Shown here piece by piece: positions 48,995-58,371 of a stretch of 64,000 nt of DNA (position 1 is its first letter; every line of letters starts with the position of its first letter). The DNA comes from Achromobacter xylosoxidans (GTDB taxonomy: Bacteria; Pseudomonadota; Gammaproteobacteria; Burkholderiales; Burkholderiaceae_B). Location: contig NZ_MTLG01000053.1 of assembly GCF_002192695.1 (NCBI RefSeq), positions 124,001 to 188,000 on the forward strand, written 5' to 3'. The notes under the pieces were generated by a model. That model made no database searches and was not told where the DNA came from. It saw only the letters and a program-made list of their open reading frames with translations. A program made the translations under genes and the position numbers.

Positions 48995-49870
48995 ATGACC
49001 AAGGCCGCACTCACGATTGCTGACCGGATCGCCCGGGCCCAGCCCGCGCTGAGCCGTACCCAGCACAAGATGGCCGAGTACGTGCTGGCGCACCAGTTCC
49101 GCGTCGCCACCATGACCATCGACGAGTTCGCCGCGGCGGTGGGGGTGTCGGTGGCGACTGCCAACCGCTTTGCGCGCGCCCTGGACCTGCCGGGCTATCC
49201 GCAGTTCCGCGCCGAGTTGGCGCGCGGTTTCGAGGCCGCGCTGGAACCGGTGGAAAAGCTGCGCACCGAGTTGGCGCATTCCGCCAGCGCCGTGCAGATC
49301 TTCGCCGCCACGCTGGAAGAAGACATCCGCAACGCCCAGCGCAATCTGCAGTCGTTGGACGCCGGCGCCTGCGAGCGTGCGGTGGAGGCCATCCTGGCCG
49401 CGGAGCGCGTTTTCATCATCGGCTTCGGCGCCAGCGGCTTCCTGGCCGGCCTGCTGCAGCGCGGCCTGTGCATGCACCTGCATTCCGTCGAATCGCTGGC
49501 CGGTCCCGGCGGCGTGTCGAATGCGGCGCGCCAGATGGCGCGCATGACGGCCAAGGACCTGGTGATCGCCATCGCCTTTCCGCGCTACCTGGCCGACACG
49601 GTGACGCTGGCTGGCGCGGCCAAGCAGGCTGGCGTGCCGGTGCTGGTGCTGACCGACAAACCCACGTCCCCGCTGGCGCCCACGGCTTCCGTGGTGCTGT
49701 ACGCGTATTCCGCGCGCCAGCTGATTCCCAATTCCGAAACCGCCGCGCTGGGGCTGATCGAAGCCCTGTCGTCGGCGGTGGCCTATCGGGCCAAGAATTC
49801 CGTCGCGGCCGCCGCTGGGGTGACCCAGTCCGTCATGCCGTGGCTCATCCATGGAGTAGGTAAACGATGA
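48995..49870 (+). CDS. MurR/RpiR-family regulator with SIS domain
   Basis: A 291-residue regulator with an N-terminal RpiR helix-turn-helix domain (about 1-80; MTIDEFAAAVGVSVATANRFARAL) and a C-terminal SIS domain (about 120-260; VFIIGFGASGFLAGLL). SIS domains usually bind phosphosugars, such as N-acetylmuramate 6-phosphate for MurR. Here it is translationally coupled to an isoaspartyl peptidase gene and heads a peptide-uptake operon, so its ligand could be a peptidoglycan or peptide metabolite. No clear ribosome-binding site precedes the ATG, although palindromes do. Confidence 0.88.
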   Translation: MTKAALTIADRIARAQPALSRTQHKMAEYVLAHQFRVATMTIDEFAAAVGVSVATANRFARALDLPGYPQFRAELARGFEAALEPVEKLRTELAHSASAVQIFAATLEEDIRNAQRNLQSLDAGACERAVEAILAAERVFIIGFGASGFLAGLLQRGLCMHLHSVESLAGPGGVSNAARQMARMTAKDLVIAIAFPRYLADTVTLAGAAKQAGVPVLVLTDKPTSPLAPTASVVLYAYSARQLIPNSETAALGLIEALSSAVAYRAKNSVAAAAGVTQSVMPWLIHGVGKR

Positions 49871-50847
49871 TTCAACCCGTGATCGCGATTCACGGTGGCG
49901 CCGGCGCGATGTCCCGCGCGGCCATGTCGCCCGAAAAAGAACAGGAGTACCTGAGCGCGCTGGAATCCATCCTGACCGCCGGCCAGGCCGTGCTGGCCCG
50001 GGGCGGCAGCGCCCTGGACGCCGTGACCGAGGCCGTCCGCCTGCTGGAAGACTGTCCGCTGTTCAACGCCGGCCATGGCGCCGTGTTCACCAGCGCCGCC
50101 ACCCATGAGCTGGACGCCGCCATCATGGACGGCGCCACGTTGCGCTCGGGCGCGATCGCCGGCGTGCACCGCGTGCGCAACCCGATCTTCGCCGCGCGCA
50201 AGGTCATGGAAAACAGCAAGCACGTGTTCTTCGTGGGCGAGGGCGCCGAAGCCTTTGCCAAGGAAGAAGGCGTGGAGCTGGTCGATCCTTCCTACTTCTC
50301 CACCGAGGCCCGCCGCGAACAGCTGCTGCGCGTGCAGCGCGAAACGCCGGAAGCGGCGGTGCTGGACCACGACGGCCAGGCCCTGGTCGCGCGCGGCCAG
50401 CCGGCGCCGGCCGATCCGCTGGACGCGGACAAGAAGTTCGGCACGGTGGGCGCGGTGGCGGTGGATGCCCAGGGCAACCTGGCCGCGGCCACTTCGACCG
50501 GCGGCATCACCAACAAGCAGGTCGGCCGCGTGGGCGACGCGCCGCTGATCGGCGCCGGCACCTATGCCAGCAACAAGACCTGCGCGGTGTCCACCACGGG
50601 CACCGGCGAAATGTTCATCCGCATGGTCGCCGCCTATGACGTGGCGGCCCAGATGGAATATTGCGGCGCGTCGCTGGAAGCGGCCGCCGACCGCGTCGTG
50701 CATGAAAAGCTGCCCACCATCGAAGGCAAGGGCGGCCTGGTGGCCGTCGACGCCCAGGGCAATGTGGCCTTGCCGTTCAACACGGAAGGCATGTATCGGG
50801 GTTACGCCCGCGTCGGCGAGAAGCCGGTCACCGCTATCTACCGATAA
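49867..50847 (+). CDS. iaaA: Isoaspartyl peptidase/L-asparaginase
   Basis: A 326-residue Ntn-hydrolase (plant-type asparaginase) that splits beta-aspartyl dipeptides and asparagine after self-cleavage. The nucleophile after maturation is Thr193 in [10 protein letters not shown] (E. coli Thr179). The N-terminal HGGAGAMSR and TGTGEMFIR motifs also match. Its ATG overlaps the regulator stop. The next gene, 44 bp downstream, is the ATPase of a Gsi-type importer, the same iaaA-gsiABCD order as in E. coli. Confidence 0.94.
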   Translation: MIQPVIAIHGGAGAMSRAAMSPEKEQEYLSALESILTAGQAVLARGGSALDAVTEAVRLLEDCPLFNAGHGAVFTSAATHELDAAIMDGATLRSGAIAGVHRVRNPIFAARKVMENSKHVFFVGEGAEAFAKEEGVELVDPSYFSTEARREQLLRVQRETPEAAVLDHDGQALVARGQPAPADPLDADKKFGTVGAVAVDAQGNLAAATSTGGITNKQVGRVGDAPLIGAGTYASNKTCAVSTTGTGEMFIRMVAAYDVAAQMEYCGASLEAAADRVVHEKLPTIEGKGGLVAVDAQGNVALPFNTEGMYRGYARVGEKPVTAIYR

Positions 50848-50891
50848 GCGGCGGCGGGTTCGTTTTTTCAGTATTTGGGGAATCAAAAGAG

Positions 50892-52772
50892 ATGGTTGAT
50901 CGCGCAAACAGCCTGGCGCTGCCGGAAAACCGCGTGGTCCAGGTCGACGACCTGACGGTGCGCTTCGTGGGATCGGAGCGCACGGTCGAAGCCGTGCGCA
51001 ATCTGTCGTTCCATGTGGACCGGGGCGAGACCCTGGCCATCGTGGGCGAATCGGGTTCGGGCAAATCGGTGACGTCCCTGGCGCTCATGCGTCTGGTGGA
51101 GCACGGCGGCGGGCGCATCGCCCAGGGCAGCATGGCCCTGCGGCGGCGCAACGGCTCCGTGATCGACCTGGCCGGATCCAGCCAACGTGTCATGCGCAAT
51201 GTGCGCGGCGCGGACATGGCCATGATCTTCCAGGAGCCGATGACCTCGCTGAATCCGGTCTTCACCGCCGGCGACCAGATCGCCGAATCGATCCGCCAGC
51301 ACCAGGGCAAGGACGCCGCGGCCGCTCGCGCCGAGGCGCTGCGCATGCTGGAGCAGGTGCGCATTCCGGAAGCCAAGTCGGTGCTGGACCGCTATCCGCA
51401 CCAATTGTCGGGCGGCATGCGCCAACGCGTGATGATCGCCATGGCGCTGGCCTGCAAGCCGGCGCTGCTGATCGCTGACGAACCCACCACGGCGCTGGAC
51501 GTCACCATCCAGGCGCAGATCCTGCAACTGATCCGCCAGCTGCAGGAAGAAATGCACATGGGCGTGGTGTTCATCACCCACGACATGGGCGTGGTCGCGG
51601 AAGTGGCCGACCGCGTGCTGGTCATGTACCGCGGCGACAAGGTCGAGGAAGGCCCGTCCGAGCAGGTGTTCGCTACGCCGCAGCACCGCTACACCAAGGC
51701 GCTGCTGTCGGCCGTGCCGAAGCTGGGCGCCATGCAGGGCACCGACCTGCCCGCGCGTTTCCCGCTGCTGCAGGCCGAAGGCCAGGCCCAGCCCGAGGCG
51801 GCTGCCGTCAGCGCGCCCACCGCGCCGGACGCCAAGCGCGAACCCATCCTGAGCGTGCGCAAGCTGGTCACCCGCTTCGACCTGCGCGGCGGCATCATGA
51901 GCCGCGTGCAGCGCCGCGTGCATGCGGTGGAGCAGGTCAGCTTCGACCTGTTCCCCGGCGAAACGCTGTCGCTGGTGGGCGAGTCCGGTTGCGGCAAGTC
52001 CACCACCGGCCGTTCGCTGCTGCGCCTGGTCGACAGCCAGGGCGGCGAGATCAAGTTCGGCGGCCGCGACATCGTGCGCTTGAAGAACAATGAGCTGCAG
52101 TCCCTGCGCCGCGATATCCAGTTCGTGTTCCAGGACCCGTTCGCCTCGCTGGACCCGCGCGTGACGGTCGGCTTCTCCATCATGGAGCCGCTGCTGGTGC
52201 ACGGCGTGGCCCGCGGCCGCGATGCCGAGCGCCGCGTGGCCGAGCTGCTGGAGCGCGTGGGCCTGCCGGCGGAAATGGCGCAGCGCTATCCGCACGAATT
52301 CTCGGGCGGCCAGCGCCAGCGCATCTGCATTGCGCGCGCCCTGGCCCTGAACCCCAAGGTCGTGATCGCCGACGAATCGGTGTCGGCGCTGGACGTGTCG
52401 ATCCAGGCGCAGATCGTGAACCTGCTGATCGACCTGCAGCGCGACATGGGCATTTCCTTCCTGTTCATTTCGCACGACATGGCCGTGGTCGAGCGCGTCA
52501 GCCACCGCGTGGCCGTCATGTACCTGGGCCAGATCGTCGAGATCGGCCCGCGCCGCGCCATTTTCGAGAATCCGCAGCACCCTTACACCAAGAAGCTGAT
52601 GTCCGCCGTGCCGATCGCCGATCCGGCCCGCCGCCACATGAAGCGCACGCTGTTGTCCGACGAAATCCCCAGCCCCATCCGCAAGCTCGGCGACGAGCCG
52701 GTGGTGCAGCCGCTGGTGCAGGTCGGAACGGATCACTTCGTCGCCCGGCACCCGGTCGGCGGAGCGTATTGA
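50892..52772 (+). CDS. gsiA: Peptide/glutathione ABC importer ATPase, GsiA-like (two domains)
   Basis: A 626-residue fused ATPase. Domain one has Walker A GESGSGKS (52-59), signature LSGGMRQR and Walker B LLIADEPT. Domain two has GESGCGKST, signature FSGGQRQR and VVIADESV, with Ser where most have Pro in the Walker B-following position. GsiA powers import of glutathione and dipeptides in E. coli. The start follows a 44-bp gap with an AAAAGAG element. gsi assignment rests on the iaaA linkage and domain fusion. Confidence 0.9.
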   Translation: MVDRANSLALPENRVVQVDDLTVRFVGSERTVEAVRNLSFHVDRGETLAIVGESGSGKSVTSLALMRLVEHGGGRIAQGSMALRRRNGSVIDLAGSSQRVMRNVRGADMAMIFQEPMTSLNPVFTAGDQIAESIRQHQGKDAAAARAEALRMLEQVRIPEAKSVLDRYPHQLSGGMRQRVMIAMALACKPALLIADEPTTALDVTIQAQILQLIRQLQEEMHMGVVFITHDMGVVAEVADRVLVMYRGDKVEEGPSEQVFATPQHRYTKALLSAVPKLGAMQGTDLPARFPLLQAEGQAQPEAAAVSAPTAPDAKREPILSVRKLVTRFDLRGGIMSRVQRRVHAVEQVSFDLFPGETLSLVGESGCGKSTTGRSLLRLVDSQGGEIKFGGRDIVRLKNNELQSLRRDIQFVFQDPFASLDPRVTVGFSIMEPLLVHGVARGRDAERRVAELLERVGLPAEMAQRYPHEFSGGQRQRICIARALALNPKVVIADESVSALDVSIQAQIVNLLIDLQRDMGISFLFISHDMAVVERVSHRVAVMYLGQIVEIGPRRAIFENPQHPYTKKLMSAVPIADPARRHMKRTLLSDEIPSPIRKLGDEPVVQPLVQVGTDHFVARHPVGGAY

Positions 52773-52838
52773 GTCAGTTGTCGTACTTGTTTTTCTTCCA
52801 CCAAACCCCCTAATTCCTTTTTGGAACCAGGAGTTGCA

Positions 52839-54392
52839 ATGATGAAAGTTCTGCGCCCCACCAAACTGATGGCCGCCGCCGCGCTGGCCTTCGGCGTGCT
52901 TGCTTCGCCGCTGGCGCATGCCGCCAAGGACGTGACGTTCGCCGTCTCCATCGCGCTGGAAACGCTCGATCCGTACAACACCAACAGCACGCTGAACCAG
53001 GCGGCCGGCAAGGCCTACTACGAAGGCCTGTTCGAATTCGACAAGGACCTGAAGGTCCAGAAGGTGCTGGCCACCGACTACACCGTCAGCGAAGACGGCC
53101 TGGTCTACACGTTCACGCTGCGTCCCGGCGTGAAGTTCCATGACGGCACCGATTTCAACGCCGAAGCCGTCAAGATCAACTTCGACCGCCCGGCCAATCC
53201 GGACAACCGCCTGTCGCGCTACATCCAGTTCAGCGTCATCGAAAAGACCGAAGTGGTCGACCCGATGACCATCAAGATCACGCTGAAGAAGCCGTTCTCG
53301 GCCTTCATCAACGCGCTGGCCCACCCGGCCGCCATGATGATCTCGCCCGCCGCGCTGGCCAAGTACGGCAAGGAAATCGGTTTCCACCCCGTGGGCACCG
53401 GTCCCTTCGAATTCGTCGAATGGAAGCCGGCCGAGTACCTGAAGGTCAAGAAGTTCGACGGTTACTGGAAGAAGGGCTACCCCAAGGTCGACACCCTGAC
53501 CTTCCGCACCGTGACGGACAACAACACGCGCGCCGCCGTGGTGCAGACGGGCGAGGCGCAATTCGCCTTCCCGGTGCCGTTCGAGCAAGCCGCCGTGCTG
53601 AAGAAGAACGACAAGCTGGACGTGGTCGACCACCAGAACTCGATCATGGCGCGCTACCTGTCGATGAACACGCAGCAAAAGCCGTTCGATAACGTCAAGG
53701 TGCGTGAAGCCATCAACTACGCCATCAACAAGGAAGCCCTGGCCAAGGTCGCTTTCTCGGGCTACGCCACCATCGTCGACGGCGTCGTGCCGCAAGGCGT
53801 GGACTTCGCCCACAAGACCGGCCCGTGGCCCTACGACATCAAGAAGGCCAAGGCCCTGCTGGCCGAAGCCGGCTACCCCAACGGCTTCGAAAGCCAGCTG
53901 TGGTCCGCCTATAACGACGGCACCTCGGTGAAGGTGGTTCAGTTCCTGCAGCAGCAACTGGCGCAAGTCGGCATCAAGGTGTCGGTGGAAGTGCTGGAAT
54001 CGGGCCAGCGCGTGCAGCGCGTCCAACAGGTGCAGAAGCCTGAGGACGCCAAGGTCCGCATGTACTACGCCGGCTGGTCGTCCTCGACCGGCGAAGCCGA
54101 CTGGGGCCTGCGTCCGCTGCTGACCACCGCCGCGTTCCCGCCGGTGCTCAACAACGTGTCGTACTACTCGAACAAGTCGGTGGACGACGGCATCCAGCAA
54201 GCCCTGGCCACGACCGACCGTGCCAAGAAGACCGAAATCTACAAGAACGTTCAGGAAACCATCTGGAAGGACGCCCCCTGGGCCTTCCTGGTGACCCAGA
54301 ACAACCTGTACGTGAAGTCGAAGAACCTGTCGGGCGTGTACGTTGAGCCGGACACCTCGTTCTGGTTCGGCGACATCGACCTGAAGCAGTAA
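52839..54392 (+). CDS. gsiB: Peptide ABC transporter substrate-binding protein, GsiB-like
   Basis: A 517-residue SBP family 5 protein with signal peptide (about 1-28, ending AHA) and core motifs VTFAVSIALETLDPYNTN, YTFTLRPGVKFHDGTDFN and FHPVGTGPFEFVEWKPAE. Two adjacent ATGs follow AGGAG; the first (52839) is taken. The 89 bp after it contain two hairpins, which would favour a higher level of this protein than of the permeases, as is common for binding-protein genes. Whether glutathione or another peptide is the main ligand cannot be told here. Confidence 0.9.
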   Translation: MMKVLRPTKLMAAAALAFGVLASPLAHAAKDVTFAVSIALETLDPYNTNSTLNQAAGKAYYEGLFEFDKDLKVQKVLATDYTVSEDGLVYTFTLRPGVKFHDGTDFNAEAVKINFDRPANPDNRLSRYIQFSVIEKTEVVDPMTIKITLKKPFSAFINALAHPAAMMISPAALAKYGKEIGFHPVGTGPFEFVEWKPAEYLKVKKFDGYWKKGYPKVDTLTFRTVTDNNTRAAVVQTGEAQFAFPVPFEQAAVLKKNDKLDVVDHQNSIMARYLSMNTQQKPFDNVKVREAINYAINKEALAKVAFSGYATIVDGVVPQGVDFAHKTGPWPYDIKKAKALLAEAGYPNGFESQLWSAYNDGTSVKVVQFLQQQLAQVGIKVSVEVLESGQRVQRVQQVQKPEDAKVRMYYAGWSSSTGEADWGLRPLLTTAAFPPVLNNVSYYSNKSVDDGIQQALATTDRAKKTEIYKNVQETIWKDAPWAFLVTQNNLYVKSKNLSGVYVEPDTSFWFGDIDLKQ

Positions 54393-54409
54393 ACCTGGCA
54401 GTAACTCTC

Positions 54410-54463
54410 GGGGCCTGCGCGCCCCTGTAAGGCCACATACGGCGGGGGCGCGGTGTCCCCGCC
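54410..54463 (+). repeat. Two hairpins between binding-protein and permease genes
   Basis: GGGGC (54410-54414) pairs with GCCCC (54421-54425), and GGCGGGG (54441-54447) pairs with CCCCGCC (54457-54463). No T run follows, so they more likely stabilise the upstream mRNA end than stop transcription. Confidence 0.5.
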
Positions 54464-54481
54464 GATGTTGCAGGAATTTCA

Positions 54482-55402
54482 ATGCTGACCTACATCGTCA
54501 AACGTCTTCTGGGCATGATCCCCACGCTGCTGCTGGTAGCCGTGGTCGTGTTCCTGTTTGTGCACATGCTTCCGGGCGACCCGGCGCGACTGGCCGCGGG
54601 CCAGGAGGCCGACCAGCAAACCGTCGAACTCGTGCGCAAGGAACTGGGACTGGATCTGCCCCTGCCGCAGCAGTTCGTGCGCTACTTCAGCCACATGCTG
54701 CAAGGCGACCTGGGTACCTCCTTGCGTACCAAGCGCCCCGTCTCGACCGAAATCGCCGACCGTTTCATGCCTACCCTGTGGCTCACGCTCGCCAGCATGG
54801 TGTGGTCAGTGACCTTCGGCATGATCATCGGGATCGTGTCGGCGGTATGGCGCAATCGCTGGCCCGACCGTCTCGGCATGACGCTGGCGGTGTCCGGCAT
54901 CTCGTTCCCCGCGTTCGCGCTGGGCATGATGCTGATGCAGGTTTTCTCCGTGAATCTGGGCTGGCTGCCTACCGTGGGCGCCTCGACCTGGCAACACTAC
55001 ATACTTCCGTCGATCACGCTGGGCGCCGCGGTGGCCGCCGTGATGGCGCGTTTCACCCGCGCTTCCTTCGTGGAAGTCATCCAGGAAGACTTCGTGCGGA
55101 CCGCCCGCGCCAAGGGCCTGACCGAGCGCCGCGTCGTGATCAAGCACGCGCTGCGCAACGCGCTGATTCCGGTCGTCACGATGATGGGCCTGCAGTTCGG
55201 CTTCCTGCTGGGCGGCTCCATCGTGGTCGAGACCGTGTTCAACTGGCCCGGCCTCGGCCGCCTGCTGGTGGACGCCGTGACCCAGCGCGACTATCCGGTG
55301 ATCCAGGGCCTGGTGCTGCTGTTCTCGCTGGAATTCATCCTGATCAACCTGATTGTCGACGTGCTCTATGGCGTCATCAATCCCAGCATCCGTTACAAGT
55401 GA
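54482..55402 (+). CDS. gsiC: ABC transporter permease, GsiC-like
   Basis: A 306-residue permease with six helices. [19 protein letters not shown] and [15 protein letters not shown] open it, and the ATPase-contact loop is [17 protein letters not shown]. It is followed 7 bp later by the partner permease. Confidence 0.92.
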   Translation: MLTYIVKRLLGMIPTLLLVAVVVFLFVHMLPGDPARLAAGQEADQQTVELVRKELGLDLPLPQQFVRYFSHMLQGDLGTSLRTKRPVSTEIADRFMPTLWLTLASMVWSVTFGMIIGIVSAVWRNRWPDRLGMTLAVSGISFPAFALGMMLMQVFSVNLGWLPTVGASTWQHYILPSITLGAAVAAVMARFTRASFVEVIQEDFVRTARAKGLTERRVVIKHALRNALIPVVTMMGLQFGFLLGGSIVVETVFNWPGLGRLLVDAVTQRDYPVIQGLVLLFSLEFILINLIVDVLYGVINPSIRYK

Positions 55403-55409
55403 GGCGGCC

Positions 55410-56309
55410 ATGAGCAATACGACACCCGCCGCGACCATCGCAGCCGCTCCCAAGAGCGACGTGCGCACGCCCGCCACCGAGTTCTGGCGCAAATTCAAGA
55501 AGCAGAAGCTCGCCGTCGGCGCGGGCATCTTCGTCCTGCTGCTCGTCGTGGTCGCGATCTTCGCGCCGTGGATCGTGCCGTTCGACGCGGAGAACTTCTT
55601 CGACTACGAGGCCCTGAACGCCGGGCCTTCCACCACCCATTGGCTGGGCGTGGACTCGCTGGGCCGCGACATCTTCAGCCGCATCATCATGGGCGCGCGC
55701 ATTTCGCTGGCCGCGGGCTTCCTGTCGGTCGCCATGGGCGCCATCGTCGGCACCTTCATGGGCCTGATGGCGGGCTACTACGAAGGCTGGTGGGAACGCA
55801 TCACGATGCGCATCTCCGACGTGCTGCTGGCGTTCCCCGGCATGCTGCTGGCCATCGGCGTGGTCGCCATCCTGGGCTCCAGCATGATCAACGTGATCGT
55901 GGCCGTGGCCGTGTTCAGCGTGCCGGCGTTTGCCCGCCTGGTGCGCGGCAACACCCTGTCGATCAAGCAGATGACCTACGTCGAGGCCGTCAAGAGCGTG
56001 GGCGCGTCCGACTGGACCATCATCATGCGCCACATCCTGCCCGGCACGATCTCGCCCATCGTGGTGTATGGCACGATGCGTATCGGCACCTCGATCATCA
56101 CCGCGGCCAGCCTGTCGTTCCTGGGCATGGGCGCTTCGCCTCCCACGCCGGAGTGGGGCGCGATGCTGAACGAAGCGCGCGCCGACATGGTGATCGCGCC
56201 GCACGTGGCGATCTTCCCGGCGCTGGCGATCTTCCTGACGGTGTTGGCCTTCAACCTGTTGGGCGACGGCCTGCGCGACGCGCTCGATCCCAAGATCGAC
56301 CGCAAGTAA
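55410..56309 (+). CDS. gsiD: ABC transporter permease, GsiD-like
   Basis: A 299-residue permease with the DppC-like N-terminal cytoplasmic region ([15 protein letters not shown]), [17 protein letters not shown] and the coupling loop [23 protein letters not shown] precedes its ATG. Two terminator-like hairpins follow before the next peptidase gene. Confidence 0.92.
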   Translation: MSNTTPAATIAAAPKSDVRTPATEFWRKFKKQKLAVGAGIFVLLLVVVAIFAPWIVPFDAENFFDYEALNAGPSTTHWLGVDSLGRDIFSRIIMGARISLAAGFLSVAMGAIVGTFMGLMAGYYEGWWERITMRISDVLLAFPGMLLAIGVVAILGSSMINVIVAVAVFSVPAFARLVRGNTLSIKQMTYVEAVKSVGASDWTIIMRHILPGTISPIVVYGTMRIGTSIITAASLSFLGMGASPPTPEWGAMLNEARADMVIAPHVAIFPALAIFLTVLAFNLLGDGLRDALDPKIDRK

Positions 56310-56322
56310 TCCTGCCGCCGGA

Positions 56323-56386
56323 CCTCCACGGAGGGCCGGCGTGGAGGGCGAATTTTTCCGCCGTCGCCCCAGGGCGGCGGCGTTTT
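56323..56386 (+). terminator. Two tandem terminator-like hairpins within the operon
   Basis: CCTCCACG (56323-56330) pairs with CGTGGAGG (56340-56347) and T5 follows at 56353-56357. A second stem (56359-56369 with 56372-56382, one G-U pair) is followed by TTTT (56383-56386). They lie between gsiD and the S58 peptidase gene and may reduce expression of the last three genes or allow a separate promoter. Confidence 0.65.
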
Positions 56387-56417
56387 GCATTCAGGAGCGT
56401 GGCGACACGCAGTGAAC

Positions 56418-57512
56418 ATGGACAAACAAGCGCTGGACATTCCCCGCATCGGCGTACTGCCCTCGGGACCGCTGGATTCGATCTGTGACGTGGGCGAGGT
56501 CACCGTCGGCCACCATACGCTGGCCGACGGCCCGCTGCAGACCGGCGTGACCGTCGTGCGTCCGCATGGCGGCGATCCCTATCTGGACAAGGTGCCGGCC
56601 GCCGCGACCGTGCTGAACGGCTTCGGCAAGAGCACAGGCCTGGTCCAGGTGCAGGAGCTGGGCGTGCTGGAAACGCCCATCGCGCTGACCAACACGTTTG
56701 GCGTGGGCACGGTGGCCAATGCGCAGATCCGAGCCGCGGTCGCGGCCAACCCCGGCATCGGCCGTGGCATGGCGACCGTCAATCCGCTGGTCTTCGAGTG
56801 CAACGATGGCTATCTGAATGACATCCAGGCGCTGGCGGTGCAGGAATCGCACTACGCCGACGCGCTGGCCGCCGCGGACAAGCCCTTCGAGCAGGGCGCC
56901 GTCGGCGCTGGCCGGGGCATGTCGTGCTTTTCGTTCAAGGGCGGCATCGGCTCGGCTTCGCGCGTGGCCTCCATTCCGGCGGGACCGCAGTACATGGTCG
57001 GGGCGCTGGTGCTGGCGAACTTCGGCCGCCTGCCCAACCTGACCGTGGCGGGCAGGCCTTTCGGCCGCCGGCTGGCGCAGCGGCTGGACAGCGGCCTGGC
57101 CCAGGCGGGCGAGAATGCCGCCATCGTGCCCGAGAAGGGTTCGATCATTCTGCTGCTGGCCACCGACGCGCCGCTGGACTCGCGCCAGCTGCGCCGCCTG
57201 TCGCTGCGCGCGGGGGCGGGACTGGCGCGCACCGGCTCGGTATTCGGCCATGGCAGCGGTGACATCGCGCTGGCGTTTTCCACGGCCTACACGGTGCCGC
57301 AACTGCCCGAGCAGCCCATGCCTGCGGTGGCGATGCTGCACGAAGCCCGCATCGACCCCTTGTTCGAAGCCGCCGCCGAGGCCTGCGAACAAGCCATCAT
57401 TTCCGCGCTGTGGCACGCCGATGGCGTGACGGGGCGCGACGGCAACCAGCGCGCCGCGATCCGCGACGCGGCGCCGCAGTGGCGCCAGTGGCTGTCCGAT
57501 ACCGAATTCTGA
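56418..57512 (+). CDS. DmpA/BapA-type S58 aminopeptidase
   Basis: A 364-residue P1-family (S58) Ntn-type aminopeptidase related to Ochrobactrum DmpA and to beta-peptidyl aminopeptidases, which remove D-alanine, beta-alanine or beta-amino acids from peptides. The self-cleavage site is Gly241-Ser242 in EKGSIILLLATD, with a candidate oxyanion Asn near NFGRLPNLTV. The ATG at 56418 is preferred, with a GTG two codons earlier as an alternative; the AGGAG at 56393-56397 is rather far from either. It is downstream of gsiD and 20 bp before the M55 peptidase gene. Confidence 0.9.
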   Translation: MDKQALDIPRIGVLPSGPLDSICDVGEVTVGHHTLADGPLQTGVTVVRPHGGDPYLDKVPAAATVLNGFGKSTGLVQVQELGVLETPIALTNTFGVGTVANAQIRAAVAANPGIGRGMATVNPLVFECNDGYLNDIQALAVQESHYADALAAADKPFEQGAVGAGRGMSCFSFKGGIGSASRVASIPAGPQYMVGALVLANFGRLPNLTVAGRPFGRRLAQRLDSGLAQAGENAAIVPEKGSIILLLATDAPLDSRQLRRLSLRAGAGLARTGSVFGHGSGDIALAFSTAYTVPQLPEQPMPAVAMLHEARIDPLFEAAAEACEQAIISALWHADGVTGRDGNQRAAIRDAAPQWRQWLSDTEF

Positions 57513-57532
57513 AATCCTCCGAGGCTGATCCC

Positions 57533-58357
57533 ATGAAGATCCTGATTTCCACCGATATCGAAGGCGTCGCTGGCGTCTTCCATTCCGAACAAGTCCGCGC
57601 CGGCAACGGCGAATACGAGCGCGCCCGCGCCTGGATGACCGCCGAGGCCAATGCGGCCGTGCAGGGCGCCATCGCCGGCGGGGCCGAAGAGATCCTGGTC
57701 AACGACTCGCACGGCGGCTTTCGCAACCTGCTGCCCGACGGCCTGGACGAGCGCGCCCGCCTGGTGCTGGGCAAGCCGCGCTACCTGGGCATGATGGGCG
57801 GCCTGGAAGAGGGCTGCGACGCCGTCTTCATGATCGGCTACCACTCGCGCTCGCAAGGCCGCGGCGTCCTGGCCCACACCATCAACAGCTTCGCGTTTGC
57901 CCGCGTGGTCATCAACGGCATGGAGCTGGGCGAGGCCGGCCTGTACGGCGCGCTGGCGGGCGAGATGGGCGTGCCCGTCATCCTGGGCACCGGCGACGAT
58001 GCCTTCATCGAGGAAACCCGCGATACCTTCCCGGGCGCCGAGTGGGTGCAGACCAAGGTGGCGCATGGGCAGGGCAGCGGCGTGACCCTGTCGCCGGCCG
58101 CTTCGCGCCGCGCGATCGCCGCGGCCGCCGAAACCGCCGTGCGCAATCTGAAGAAGGGCGCGGCAGTTCCTTTCCGCATTCCCGCCCCTATAGAATGCCG
58201 GTTGCAGACGCAGAGCTCGGCCCTGGCCGACCTGTTCTGCATGTGGCCCACGCTGGAACGCGTGGACGGCGTGACCTTGCGATTCACCACGGATAGCATG
58301 CAGTCCGCCGTCCGCACGCTGAACAGCCTGGCCGCCATGTCTTTCATGTTGCGCTAA
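57533..58357 (+). CDS. M55 D-aminopeptidase (DppA family)
   Basis: A 274-residue zinc D-aminopeptidase, the same length as Bacillus subtilis DppA. All expected residues are present: Asp8 and Glu10 (STDIEGVAG), His60 (NDSHGG), His104 (IGYHSRS), Glu134 (GMELGEAG) as metal ligands, and His115 (LAHTINS) as catalytic residue. The Bacillus enzyme releases D-Ala from D-Ala-D-Ala and related peptides. Its position among peptide import and cleavage genes fits use of murein-derived or D-residue peptides. Confidence 0.93.
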   Translation: MKILISTDIEGVAGVFHSEQVRAGNGEYERARAWMTAEANAAVQGAIAGGAEEILVNDSHGGFRNLLPDGLDERARLVLGKPRYLGMMGGLEEGCDAVFMIGYHSRSQGRGVLAHTINSFAFARVVINGMELGEAGLYGALAGEMGVPVILGTGDDAFIEETRDTFPGAEWVQTKVAHGQGSGVTLSPAASRRAIAAAAETAVRNLKKGAAVPFRIPAPIECRLQTQSSALADLFCMWPTLERVDGVTLRFTTDSMQSAVRTLNSLAAMSFMLR

Positions 58358-58371
58358 GGATCCCATCCCCC

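Noticed and set aside
50883..54482. A 1199-codon open frame on the minus strand opposite gsiA and gsiB
   Set aside because: It mirrors the codon-position GC bias of the real genes, is rich in His, Arg, Val and Asp with no domain, and both opposite-strand proteins are clear ABC components.
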